This document shows, one piece after another, positions 41,993-50,401 of a DNA stretch of 64,000 nucleotides. How positions within the stretch are numbered: position 1 is the first letter of the stretch; every line of letters starts with the position of its first letter. This DNA is from Lutimaribacter_A marinistellae (lineage in GTDB: Bacteria > Pseudomonadota > Alphaproteobacteria > Rhodobacterales > Rhodobacteraceae). A program made the position numbers and the translations under genes. Below the pieces are notes generated by a model. It was not told the DNA's origin, searched no databases, and worked only from the letters and a program-made list of their open reading frames with translations. The stretch is from positions 372,001 through 436,000 of the forward strand of contig NZ_JBHRXI010000010.1 of the NCBI RefSeq assembly GCF_042648365.1, in the 5' to 3' direction.

Positions 41993-42978
41993 AGGGATTT
42001 GATCCCAAGTTCAAGGATTTCCCAGATTACATCATCGGCATCACCAAGGAGATCTGGGAGGACCGTGGCATTGCCACGTTGCACGACTACTACGCCCCGG
42101 ACATCGTCGTCCGTTCACCTGCATCGGTGGTAGTCGGCAATCAGGGCGTGATCGCGGCCACCATGGCGACTTTGGCCGAGTTCCCGGACCGGACGCTGTT
42201 CGGCGAAGACGTGATCTGGTCCGGCACCCCGGAAGAGGGGATGCTGTCGTCGCACCGGCTTCACTCGACCGCAACGCATATTCATCCGGGTGTCTACGGC
42301 GCGCCGACCGGGAAGAAGCTGCACTATCGAATTCTGGCCGATTGCCACGCCATCGACAACCAGATCAACGACGAGTGGCTAATCCGCGACCAGGGAGCCA
42401 TTGTCCGGCAATTGGGGTGGCAGCCCAAAGAGTTCGCCCGCGACCTTATCGCGCGAGAAGGCGGCCCAGAAAACTGCGTGACGCCATACACCCCTGCCAA
42501 TGAGGTCGCAGGCCCTTACAAGGGCACCGGCAACGAAAATGAGTGGGGTCAACGCTATGCGGATATACTGACCCGGATCATGGGGGCGGATTTCACGGTA
42601 ATCCCCGAAGCTTATGACCGTGGCGCAAACCTGTCCTACCCAGGCGGTCAGGAAACACTAAGCTTTGAAGGGGCCGACCAGTTTTGGATGGGGCTACGCG
42701 CGTCATTTCCGAATGCCGAGTTCAGAATTCATCATGCGATAGGACGTGATGATCCGATGATGCCGCCCCGCGCTGCCCTGCGCTGGACGCTGCATGGCCT
42801 TCACGAAGGTTGGGGAGCTTTTGGAACGCCGACCGGGGCCGAAGTCTTTGTACTTGGGATATGTCATGCCGAATTCGGAGCGCTGGTCGGCGGTGAACCG
42901 AAGCTGCGTCGCGAATGGGCCCTGTTCGACGAGACCGCGATCTGGAAACAGATCCTGCTGAAAACCGGCGAACTCTGA
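41989..42978 (+). CDS. Two-domain SnoaL/NTF2-like protein (paralogue 5, divergent)
   Basis: A 329-residue protein with two SnoaL-like repeats, more distant from the other four. Repeat one contains GVYGAPTGKKLHYRILADCH and NDEWLIRDQGAIVRQLGW; repeat two contains AFGTPTGAEVFVLGICHAEF. The ATG at 41989 overlaps the regulator stop (ATGA) and has AAGGA upstream; an ATG three codons earlier is less well placed. The following 149 bp (42979-43127) hold no gene and could contain a promoter. Confidence 0.78.
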   Translation: MKGFDPKFKDFPDYIIGITKEIWEDRGIATLHDYYAPDIVVRSPASVVVGNQGVIAATMATLAEFPDRTLFGEDVIWSGTPEEGMLSSHRLHSTATHIHPGVYGAPTGKKLHYRILADCHAIDNQINDEWLIRDQGAIVRQLGWQPKEFARDLIAREGGPENCVTPYTPANEVAGPYKGTGNENEWGQRYADILTRIMGADFTVIPEAYDRGANLSYPGGQETLSFEGADQFWMGLRASFPNAEFRIHHAIGRDDPMMPPRAALRWTLHGLHEGWGAFGTPTGAEVFVLGICHAEFGALVGGEPKLRREWALFDETAIWKQILLKTGEL

Positions 42979-43127
42979 GTGACCGATCGAATTTCATATC
43001 TTGACGCCAGCGAGGGCGCGCAGCGGTTCCATACGCATCGTGCGTCCTTGCGGGCACGGCGATTGAACAATCATCCGCCGGGGAACGGGCCTTGAAACAC
43101 GCCCCCAAACCCCAAGGAGATCAGGAT

Positions 43128-44090
43128 ATGAGTACCATTCAAGACCGCATCGTTCGCTACGGTGAGTTGAAGCCCTGCAAAACGGCATTCATCGACGCCC
43201 ATACGCCCGGCTCGGACCAAAAGGAGAACTTTACCATCATCGGCGGCGGCGTGTCTGAAAGCCCCGACCAGCACGTTCACATCACCGACAAGATAGGCTT
43301 CAACATCGGTGCGGCGGGGCAGCCGCCCAAATGCCGCAACTCACTGCACAGCCACACTACGGCCGAGGTTTTCTTCGTCGCCAAGGGCCGCTGGCGTTTC
43401 TTCTGGGGCCGCTACGGCACGGCGGGCGAGTTCATCGCCGAGGAAGGCGACATTTTCAACATCCCGACCGGGATATTCCGCGGCTTCGAGAATGTCGGAC
43501 AGGATTACGGAATGATCATGTCGATCCTCGGCGGTGACGATGCCGGCGGCGGCGTGACATGGGCACCGCAGGTGATCGAGGACGCACAGGCACATGGCCT
43601 GAAGCTTGGCAACAATGGTGTTCTGTACGACACGAAGAAGGGTCAGGATCTGCCACATAACGTGCAGCCCATGCCGCTGCTCACGGAGGAACAGTTGAAG
43701 GCCTATCCCGAGGTTCCGGTTGAAAACGTGATCGGCAAGTATGTCGCCCGCTATTGGGACCTTATGGCCCTGGCCGCGAACAAGCCGGTCAAGGTCATCG
43801 GCGAAGATGGTGTCATCAAGGACAAACCGGGGTTCGAGGTCGACTTCCTGGGTCGAGGTTCCTCCGTGACCGAACAAGTCGCGGCAGAAAAACCCGTTGT
43901 TCTGATGCCCGCCAGCGGCCACTGGCGCGTTACTATCAACGAGGTTCAGGCCACGCTGTCCAACGGCGATACGGCCTTGGTTCTGCCGGGGGAACGCTAC
44001 AGCGTCGAACCGTCGATGACCGGCAACGCAGGTCTTTACCGTATCACCGCAACCAACGATCCGGCCGGGGCAACCTGGACTGGTGCGTAA
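43128..44090 (+). CDS. Bicupin-like protein
   Basis: A 320-residue protein with a clear N-terminal cupin and a likely second one (about 230-315). Cupin motif 1 is complete: HSHTTAEVFFVAKG gives H-x-H-x3-E-x6-G. In motif 2 (GDIFNIPTGIFRGFEN) the expected metal histidine is Arg, so a metal site would have two His and one Glu only. Cupins include dioxygenases, isomerases and decarboxylases; no specific activity can be assigned. Start chosen at MSTIQDRIVRYG with an AAGGAGA site 8 bases upstream. Confidence 0.75.
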   Translation: MSTIQDRIVRYGELKPCKTAFIDAHTPGSDQKENFTIIGGGVSESPDQHVHITDKIGFNIGAAGQPPKCRNSLHSHTTAEVFFVAKGRWRFFWGRYGTAGEFIAEEGDIFNIPTGIFRGFENVGQDYGMIMSILGGDDAGGGVTWAPQVIEDAQAHGLKLGNNGVLYDTKKGQDLPHNVQPMPLLTEEQLKAYPEVPVENVIGKYVARYWDLMALAANKPVKVIGEDGVIKDKPGFEVDFLGRGSSVTEQVAAEKPVVLMPASGHWRVTINEVQATLSNGDTALVLPGERYSVEPSMTGNAGLYRITATNDPAGATWTGA

Positions 44091-44153
44091 ACGGAATGGC
44101 GCCAGGCCCGCAAAGGCTGGGCGCGTACCCAAATTCAACAGCGAGGCGAACTC

Positions 44154-45278
44154 ATGACCCGCATTGCAACCACCCACGTTGGAAGCCTGCCACGCAGCCA
44201 AGAGGTCGTCGACTTCATCTTTGCGCGCGAACGGGCAGAGCCTTTCGATCAGGCCGCTTTTGACGATTGCATGACTACGGCTGTCTCTCAGACGGTGGCG
44301 AAACAGGTTCAGGCCGGCGTCGATATCGTGTCGGACGGAGAAACCTCCAAGATCTCTTATGCAACCTATGTCAAGGACCGCTACACCGGCTTTGCGGGTG
44401 ACAGCCCGCGCAACGCACCGGCCGACCTCAAGATGTTTCCGGGGTACCTGAAGCGTCTCGCGGATGACGGCGGCACGCCGCAATACGCCCGCCCCATGTG
44501 CGTGGGAGAGGTCCGCTCGAAAGGTCAGGGGGAACTGCAAAAGGACATCGACAATCTCAAGGCGGCCATGGCCGAGCACGGGGTCGAAAGAGGGTTCATG
44601 AACGCGGCTTCGCCTGGTGTGATTTCGCTTTTTCTGCAGAACGATTTCTACGAGACCCGCGAGGCTTATCTGGCCGCTTTGGCTGATGCGATGAAAGCGG
44701 AATATGAAACCATTGTTGCCTCCGGCCTCGACCTGCAGTTGGACTGTCCCGACCTAGCCCTGTCGCGCCACATGCTGTTCGCGGATTTGTCCGACGACGA
44801 ATTCGTCAAGATCGCGAACATGCACGTCGATGCGTTGAACCATGCCTTGTCCGATGTTCCGCAGGACAAGGTTCGCGTTCACATCTGCTGGGGAAACTAC
44901 GAGGGTCCCCATTGCTGCGACATCGGCATGGAAAAGGTGTTCTCGACCCTGATGTCCACCAAGTCCCGCTATGTGCTGTTCGAAACATCGAACCCGCGTC
45001 ACGCGCATGAATGGGCCGTGTTCCGAGACAGGAAATCCGAGATACCCGATGACAAGGTGTTGGTGCCCGGTGTGGTGGATACCACGTCGAATTTCGTCGA
45101 GCATCCACAGGTCGTCGCCCAGCGGATCGAACGGTTCGTCGACATCGTTGGCCGTGATCGCGTGATTGCCGGATCCGACTGCGGCTTTGGGACGTTTGCA
45201 GGTTTTGGCGCCGTCGATCCCGACATCGCCTATGCCAAGCTGGCGGCTTTGTCCGAAGGGGCAGCACTGTTAGAATGA
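44154..45278 (+). CDS. MetE-like zinc methyltransferase (cobalamin-independent methionine synthase family)
   Basis: A 374-residue protein equal to the C-terminal catalytic barrel of MetE, without the N-terminal half. Zinc ligands appear conserved: His243 and Cys245 (RVHICWGN), Cys343 (AGSDCGFGTF), with Glu277 a candidate fourth ligand. Proteins of this stand-alone type include methyltransferases and the epoxyalkane:coenzyme M transferase, in which zinc activates a thiol. It may demethylate or add a thiol to a pathway intermediate rather than make methionine. Its 3' end overlaps the hydrolase gene by 4 bp. Confidence 0.8.
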   Translation: MTRIATTHVGSLPRSQEVVDFIFARERAEPFDQAAFDDCMTTAVSQTVAKQVQAGVDIVSDGETSKISYATYVKDRYTGFAGDSPRNAPADLKMFPGYLKRLADDGGTPQYARPMCVGEVRSKGQGELQKDIDNLKAAMAEHGVERGFMNAASPGVISLFLQNDFYETREAYLAALADAMKAEYETIVASGLDLQLDCPDLALSRHMLFADLSDDEFVKIANMHVDALNHALSDVPQDKVRVHICWGNYEGPHCCDIGMEKVFSTLMSTKSRYVLFETSNPRHAHEWAVFRDRKSEIPDDKVLVPGVVDTTSNFVEHPQVVAQRIERFVDIVGRDRVIAGSDCGFGTFAGFGAVDPDIAYAKLAALSEGAALLE

Positions 45279-45970
45279 CGCCGCTGATCCTACTACCCGG
45301 AATGATGTGCGACGCGCGGCTTTTTCGCCCGCAGATCGAGGGAATGTCCCAAAGACACCCCCTGATGACCATGCCGATTGGCGGCTATGACAGAATGGAG
45401 CTTTTGGCGCGGGCTGTGATCGCGCAGGCACCACCTCGCTTTGCGCTGGCCGGCCTGTCGATGGGCGGCATTCTGGCTATGGAGATCTTGCGGCAAGTTC
45501 CTGAACGGGTGGCCGGCATGGCCCTCATGGACACCAATCCCCTGGCCGAACGGCCCGAGGTCAAGGAACGTCGCGCGCCTCAGATAGCCGCCGCAGAGGC
45601 CGGTAATCTGCACCGTGTCATGCGGGACGAGATGAAACCGAACTACCTGACAGACGGACCGAACCGCACGGCTATCCTTGATCTGTGCATGGCCATGGCG
45701 ATGGATCTGGGTCCAGGGGTCTTCATCAATCAGTCCAAGGCGCTGCGCGACCGCACTGACCAGACGAAAACGCTGCGCGCCTTCAACGGGGCGGCCTTGG
45801 TCCTTTGCGGCAAGGATGACGCCTTGTGCCCCGTGGAGCGGCACGAATTGATGCACGGGTTGATGCCTCAGAGCGAACTGGTGATCATTGAGGGCGCCGG
45901 TCATCTGCCAACACTCGAACAACCTGAAAAAACGACAGCGGCACTTTCCCGCTGGCTGGAGCAAGTATGA
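45275..45970 (+). CDS. Alpha/beta-fold hydrolase
   Basis: A small 231-residue hydrolase. The nucleophile elbow is GLSMGG (about 61-66, Ser63), an acid is likely Asp in CGKDDALCP, and the catalytic His lies in EGAGHLPTLEQP. The oxyanion region is LLPGMMCDARLF near the start. It probably opens an ester, enol-lactone or thioester. Coupled by overlaps to the MetE-like gene before and the RraA-like gene after. Confidence 0.85.
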   Translation: MTPLILLPGMMCDARLFRPQIEGMSQRHPLMTMPIGGYDRMELLARAVIAQAPPRFALAGLSMGGILAMEILRQVPERVAGMALMDTNPLAERPEVKERRAPQIAAAEAGNLHRVMRDEMKPNYLTDGPNRTAILDLCMAMAMDLGPGVFINQSKALRDRTDQTKTLRAFNGAALVLCGKDDALCPVERHELMHGLMPQSELVIIEGAGHLPTLEQPEKTTAALSRWLEQV

Positions 45971-46662
45971 ACGAATCCCTTCTGAACCTTTTGCAGACTG
46001 TCGATACACCAACAGTCTGCAATGCCATCGAAGTTGCCCAAGGCAAACGAGGGTTTGATGCGTTCACCCGCGGCACGATGTTGTCTTCCGCTCCTGAAAG
46101 CGGCGCCATGGTTGGATATGCTCGAACGGCCAAGATTGCGGCCCTGCGCCCTCCAGAAGAGCCCGCAGAAGTGATCAGAACGCGGCGAATGGACTACTAC
46201 AGGCACATGTCCAATGGGCCACGCCCTGCCATCGCAGTCGTCGAAGATATCGACTTTCCCAACTGCATTGGCGCCTACTGGGGCGAAATCAACACGACGG
46301 TTCACAAGGGCTTCGGGATGGGCGGGGCATTGACCAACGGCGTCATGCGCGATCTGGGCGACTTACCGGATGAATTTCCCGTAGTTGCCGGTTCGATCGG
46401 TCCCAGCCACGGTTTCGTACATGTGCGGGACATCGGAACGCCCGTTGAAGTTTTCGGCCTGAGGATTGCGGATGGAGACCTGGTCCACGCCGACCGTCAT
46501 GGGGCGCTGGTCATCCCCGTCGACGTCATCCCCGATCTCGAATTCGCCATCAAGAAGCTTCTGGAAACGGAAAAGCTCATTCTGGAGCCGGCCCGACAAG
46601 AAGGTTTCAATTTCGACGCTTTCGAGATGGCGTGGGCGCGTTTCGAAGCGGCCAGAACGTGA
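45967..46662 (+). CDS. RraA-like protein (HMG/CHA aldolase or decarboxylase family)
   Basis: A 231-residue member of the RraA/4-hydroxy-4-methyl-2-oxoglutarate aldolase family, which cleave or decarboxylate 2-oxo acids with a divalent metal. The catalytic segment is GMGGALTNGVMRDLGDLP: Arg128 and Asp129 are kept, but the usual TDG is TNG. A likely last carbon-carbon bond cleavage step for the block. Last gene of the plus-strand operon, convergent with crtF; the 69-bp gap contains only a weak stem (CGCCC/GGGGCG). Confidence 0.78.
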   Translation: MNESLLNLLQTVDTPTVCNAIEVAQGKRGFDAFTRGTMLSSAPESGAMVGYARTAKIAALRPPEEPAEVIRTRRMDYYRHMSNGPRPAIAVVEDIDFPNCIGAYWGEINTTVHKGFGMGGALTNGVMRDLGDLPDEFPVVAGSIGPSHGFVHVRDIGTPVEVFGLRIADGDLVHADRHGALVIPVDVIPDLEFAIKKLLETEKLILEPARQEGFNFDAFEMAWARFEAART

Positions 46663-46731
46663 TACGCCCTGTCGTCGGGGCGCCTCTTGTACCTGCCACC
46701 TCTGAATACTCGCGGAAACCGAAACGTCGGC

Positions 46732-47859
46732 TCAGTTCGGTTTTCGCGCAGTCAGGACACCCGTGATGTAGGGGCGCGGAGCGCGGGGAGCCTTCACATC
46801 AATGAACCCCGCGTTTCGACAAAGCGTGCTGATCTCCTCTGCCGAGCGTGTTCGCCCAGTCTGCATAGCCATGGTGTAGAATGCAAAAAACACGTCGGTC
46901 ACCCTATCGGGCGAACGCCCGCCCGACATGGGTTCGGAAACGATCAAACGTCCGCCTGGCGGCAGGGCATCAAAGACGCGAGCCACGAGCGCTTTCACTG
47001 TGTCGTCGTCGTGGTCGTACAGCACCCGCACCAGCGATATGGCATCTACGTCCGTCGGTAACTGGTCGTCCCGGAAACTGCCCGGACTCAAAGTCACCCG
47101 ATCCGTCATCCCAATATGCGAGAGGTTTTTCTTCGCCAGCGGCATGACTCCCGGCAGATCGAAAAGTACCCCTTGCATCTTTTTGTGACGTCGCAAGACC
47201 TGAGACAGGAAAACCCCGGTGCCGCCGCCGATATCCATCAGTTTGCGAATGCCAGAGAAACGTACCATGCGCAGCGTATCCTGCGCCACCAACACCTGCG
47301 ACCGCGCCATCAAGTCGGAATACCGCTCCGACACCTCCGACGGAATTTCGTCGCCGCCACCGAAAACGTAGGGCCAGAACCGCGCCATCTCGGTCTCGCT
47401 GTCGCCACGCAGCAGATCGACGGGGTTCTCGAAATCCCGGTAAAAGGCTCTGTTATGACGGATCATGTCTGCAAGCCCCGGCACCCCGAGTACCGCTGCC
47501 CCTTTGCGGGTCAGGCCGAACCGGGCGGAACGACGTCGTACAAGAAACCCAAGCGCCGCGCCCGCCTGCAAAAGCGTCTCCATCCGTTGCGCTGCGATGC
47601 CCGTCCCGCGGGACAACTCGACCGCAGTTGCAGGCCCGTCCAGCAAAACCGAGAAAACGTCCAATTCTACCAGCGCCGAGAGAACTTGCGACGAAACAAA
47701 GCCCTGCAGAACATCAAAGATTTCGGCACCGTCGCGGCGGGCCATTCCACGACCGAAAGGCAGGCGAGCGGCCCATTCGAGGACATTCGTACGCGCGACA
47801 AGACGTGGGACCAGCGTATTCAGACCTCCTCGACGGCGCAGGTGCTGGGTCGCGGCCAT
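46732..47859 (-). CDS. crtF: Hydroxyneurosporene O-methyltransferase CrtF
   Basis: SAM-dependent methyltransferase that forms the 1-methoxy group of spheroidene-type carotenoids. The 375-residue product has an N-terminal winged-helix dimerisation region (about 45-125) and the SAM motif LMDIGGGTGVFLSQVL near residue 213-228. It ends in conserved sequence (PRPYITGVLTARKPN). It follows crtE after 1 bp. In related clusters crtF is directly upstream of bchC; here the catabolic block intervenes. Confidence 0.95.
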   Translation of the reverse strand: MAATQHLRRRGGLNTLVPRLVARTNVLEWAARLPFGRGMARRDGAEIFDVLQGFVSSQVLSALVELDVFSVLLDGPATAVELSRGTGIAAQRMETLLQAGAALGFLVRRRSARFGLTRKGAAVLGVPGLADMIRHNRAFYRDFENPVDLLRGDSETEMARFWPYVFGGGDEIPSEVSERYSDLMARSQVLVAQDTLRMVRFSGIRKLMDIGGGTGVFLSQVLRRHKKMQGVLFDLPGVMPLAKKNLSHIGMTDRVTLSPGSFRDDQLPTDVDAISLVRVLYDHDDDTVKALVARVFDALPPGGRLIVSEPMSGGRSPDRVTDVFFAFYTMAMQTGRTRSAEEISTLCRNAGFIDVKAPRAPRPYITGVLTARKPN

Positions 47860-47860
47860 G

Positions 47861-48730
47861 TCAGGCCCGGTACCGGGCAGGTACGGCGGGCATGATCCGT
47901 TCCGCCTGGTGGCTGACCATGCGTGCCAGAGCAGCCTCGCCGGGACATGAAGGGATCGACGCGATCGCTCCGGACAGGATTTGCTTCAAACGATCAACCG
48001 CGCCCTTTACCCCCAATTCGGCAACCGCGTTCGGCCGACCGTGCAAATCATCCTGACCAACGGGTTTACCCAGGCTTTCCGCGTCAAGCAGAGCATCACG
48101 CAAATCGTCAGCGACCTGGAAAGCTTCGCCGATCAGAGCACCAAGGTCGCGCCATTCTTCCGGCGCGTGTCCTGCCGAAATTGCACCCATTTCCGTTGCG
48201 GCCATGAACAAGGCCGCAGTCTTGGAGCGGTGATAGGCACCGAGATCGATTGTCTTTTCGCTTTCCCAACCCTGCCCCGCGCAGATCCCTCCGGGCATTC
48301 CGGTTCGTTGCGCTAGCGACAACACCAGTTGCGCCGCGCGGCCGGGGTCACGCCCCCCTGCCCGAGCCAACACCTCAAAGGCGAGGATAATCAAGCTATC
48401 GCCGGTCAACACGGCCAACGGCTCTGAATATGCGCGGTGTACGGACGGCTTCCCGCGCCGGATATCGGCATCATCGAAACAAGGCAGGTCATCGTGGACG
48501 AGACTGGCGCAGTGAATAAGCTCCAGCGCTGCGGCTGCCGCGTTGGCGAGTTCGGGTCGGTCGTCGCCACAAGCGGCGGCAACCGAAAGTAGGATGGTCG
48601 GTCGGATCCGTGCACCTCCGGGCGTGGTCGCATAAACCAGTGCGCTTGAAAGCTGGGCCGGGGCGCTCTCGGCCTGGCTCAGTTGCAGCGCATCGCTGAC
48701 AGCGGTTTCGATCCTTTGCGTCAATGGCAT
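47861..48730 (-). CDS. crtE: Geranylgeranyl diphosphate synthase CrtE
   Basis: Prenyl chain elongation enzyme supplying C20 units for carotenoids and bacteriochlorophyll tails. The 289-residue product has the first aspartate motif DDLPCFDDADIRRG (about 84-97) and a second, DDLRD. I chose the ATG at 48728-48730 with GGAGGAG upstream; the longer open frame extends across the promoter. Divergent from crtD with one PpsR site between. Confidence 0.95.
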   Translation of the reverse strand: MPLTQRIETAVSDALQLSQAESAPAQLSSALVYATTPGGARIRPTILLSVAAACGDDRPELANAAAAALELIHCASLVHDDLPCFDDADIRRGKPSVHRAYSEPLAVLTGDSLIILAFEVLARAGGRDPGRAAQLVLSLAQRTGMPGGICAGQGWESEKTIDLGAYHRSKTAALFMAATEMGAISAGHAPEEWRDLGALIGEAFQVADDLRDALLDAESLGKPVGQDDLHGRPNAVAELGVKGAVDRLKQILSGAIASIPSCPGEAALARMVSHQAERIMPAVPARYRA

Positions 48731-48776
48731 GGCAGCCTCCTCCACAGGAAGTGTAAACCCTGTCTTGATTGACATG

Positions 48777-48794
48777 TGTAAATTAGATTGGACA
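48777..48794. promoter_or_regulatory. PpsR/CrtJ palindrome between crtE and crtD
   Basis: Exact TGT-N12-ACA match (TGTAAATTAGATTGGACA), 46 bp from the crtE start and 29 bp from the crtD start, placed to control both. Unlike most sites in the window it lacks an embedded TTGACA. Confidence 0.75.
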
Positions 48795-48823
48795 CCTTGA
48801 CGCGTTCTGTCAATAATCGAGCT

Positions 48824-50401
48824 ATGACAAAGACGGCACATCAAGGCACGCTTAGACCGCATGTCGTGATCGTCGGGGCTGGCATTGGCGGCCTCGCCGC
48901 TGCGTGTCGGTTGGCACATATCGGGGCCGATGTAACAGTTGTCGAGCGCCATGACGCACCCGGAGGCAAGATGCGGGTCGTGGCTTCGCCTGCGGGACCG
49001 GTCGACGCCGGGCCGACCGTATTGACGCTCAAACCTGTGCTTGAGGATCTGTTTGCGGCTCTGGGTGAATCTCTTGATGATCACCTTTCACTCAAGCGAT
49101 TACCGTTGATCGCCCGGCATTTCTGGCCGGACGGCAGCCGGTTGGATCTTTGGGATGACGCGCAAAAGAACCTTGCGGCGATCCACGCCTTTGCCGGAGC
49201 CGGTGCAGCACGGCAGTTCGCGGAATTCAGTGCTCGTGCCCGTGCCTTGTTCGAGGGACTTGATGGGCCAATGATGCAAACGGCCTCACCCACGCCGCTC
49301 TCTCTTGCCATGCACTGCTTGAGCAGGCCGAAACTCGTGGCTGCTATGGGACCGCTCTCGACACTCGCGAAATCGCTAACCAGCCAATTCGACGATCCGC
49401 GTCTTGCCCAGCTATTCGGACGGTACGCGACCTATGTCGGAGGCTCACCCTACAATGTTCCTTCCCTGTTATCTCTCATCTGGCAAGCCGAGGTTGCAGG
49501 GGTCTGGGCCGTTCAGGGGGGAATGCACAGGCTGGCACAGGGGCTCGCCAAGTTGGCTGAGGCGAGAGGGGCGCGCTTTCACTACAACAACCATGTCGCC
49601 CGCATCGTGACCAATTCGGACGGTGTGTCAGGAGTGACCCTTGCCTGCGGCGCGCAACTCTCGGCCGACCATGTGGTATTCAACGGCGACCCGAGGGCCT
49701 TGTCGGTCGGCGCACTGGGGGCCGAGGTTTCGCAAGTTGCACCCCAAACCCGTGATGCCGCGCGCAGCCTGTCGGCAGATGTCTGGGCTTTTGCCGCTAG
49801 AGCGGCGGGGCCGGAGCTGTCCTATCACAACGTCTTCTTCCGTGCCGATCCCAAACCCGAATTCGATGCACTGGCCAACGGCCGACGTGTGCCCGACCCG
49901 ACTCTCTATGTCTGTGCGATGGACCGGGGAGGTCCGGAACCGCCACCAAACGTCGAGCGGTTCGAAATCATCGCCAATGCCCCGCCCCTACCCGCCCATG
50001 AACCGGAGGTCACCGAATGCAAAAAACGCTGCTTCCATACACTGGCGGGCTTCGGTCTGACATTCGATCCGATCCCGGACGGCCTGACCACACCGCGCGA
50101 GTTCGACCGCCTGTTCCCAGCCAGCCAAGGCTCCCTCTACGGGCAGAGCCCGCACGGACTGATGGCGGCCTTTCGAAGACCGACGGCCAAGACAAAGATT
50201 CCCGGTCTCTACCTCGCAGGGGGCGGGACGCATCCGGGGGCGGGAGTGCCGATGGCACTCCTCTCCGCCCGGCACGCGGTCGAGACGATGCTGAGCGACC
50301 GAACTTTGCGCTGGCCGTCCCGCCCGACGGTTACGCGTGGTGGTATGTCGACGGGATCAGCGCCGACGGCAGCCGCGCCATCAGTATCATCGCGTTCATA
50401 G
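48824..50401 (+). CDS. crtD: Hydroxyneurosporene desaturase CrtD
   Basis: FAD-dependent carotenoid 3,4-desaturase (methoxyneurosporene to spheroidene). The 525-residue product starts near VVIVGAGIGGLAAACRLAHI (FAD-binding beta-alpha-beta, about 15-34) and has the C-terminal flavin segment LYLAGGGTHPGAGVPMALLS. After that point the frame runs about 50 more codons, the last part out of frame over the conserved beginning of crtC, so the tail is Pro/Ser/Arg-rich and without homology. The ATG at 48824 is weakly supported by a ribosome site; a TTG at 48788 overlaps the PpsR site and was rejected. Confidence 0.93.
   Translation: MTKTAHQGTLRPHVVIVGAGIGGLAAACRLAHIGADVTVVERHDAPGGKMRVVASPAGPVDAGPTVLTLKPVLEDLFAALGESLDDHLSLKRLPLIARHFWPDGSRLDLWDDAQKNLAAIHAFAGAGAARQFAEFSARARALFEGLDGPMMQTASPTPLSLAMHCLSRPKLVAAMGPLSTLAKSLTSQFDDPRLAQLFGRYATYVGGSPYNVPSLLSLIWQAEVAGVWAVQGGMHRLAQGLAKLAEARGARFHYNNHVARIVTNSDGVSGVTLACGAQLSADHVVFNGDPRALSVGALGAEVSQVAPQTRDAARSLSADVWAFAARAAGPELSYHNVFFRADPKPEFDALANGRRVPDPTLYVCAMDRGGPEPPPNVERFEIIANAPPLPAHEPEVTECKKRCFHTLAGFGLTFDPIPDGLTTPREFDRLFPASQGSLYGQSPHGLMAAFRRPTAKTKIPGLYLAGGGTHPGAGVPMALLSARHAVETMLSDRTLRWPSRPTVTRGGMSTGSAPTAAAPSVSSRS

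Noticed and set aside
50017..50292. Upstream ATG at 50017 as the crtC start
   Set aside because: It would add about 90 residues read out of frame through conserved crtD sequence, with no likeness to the CrtC family.
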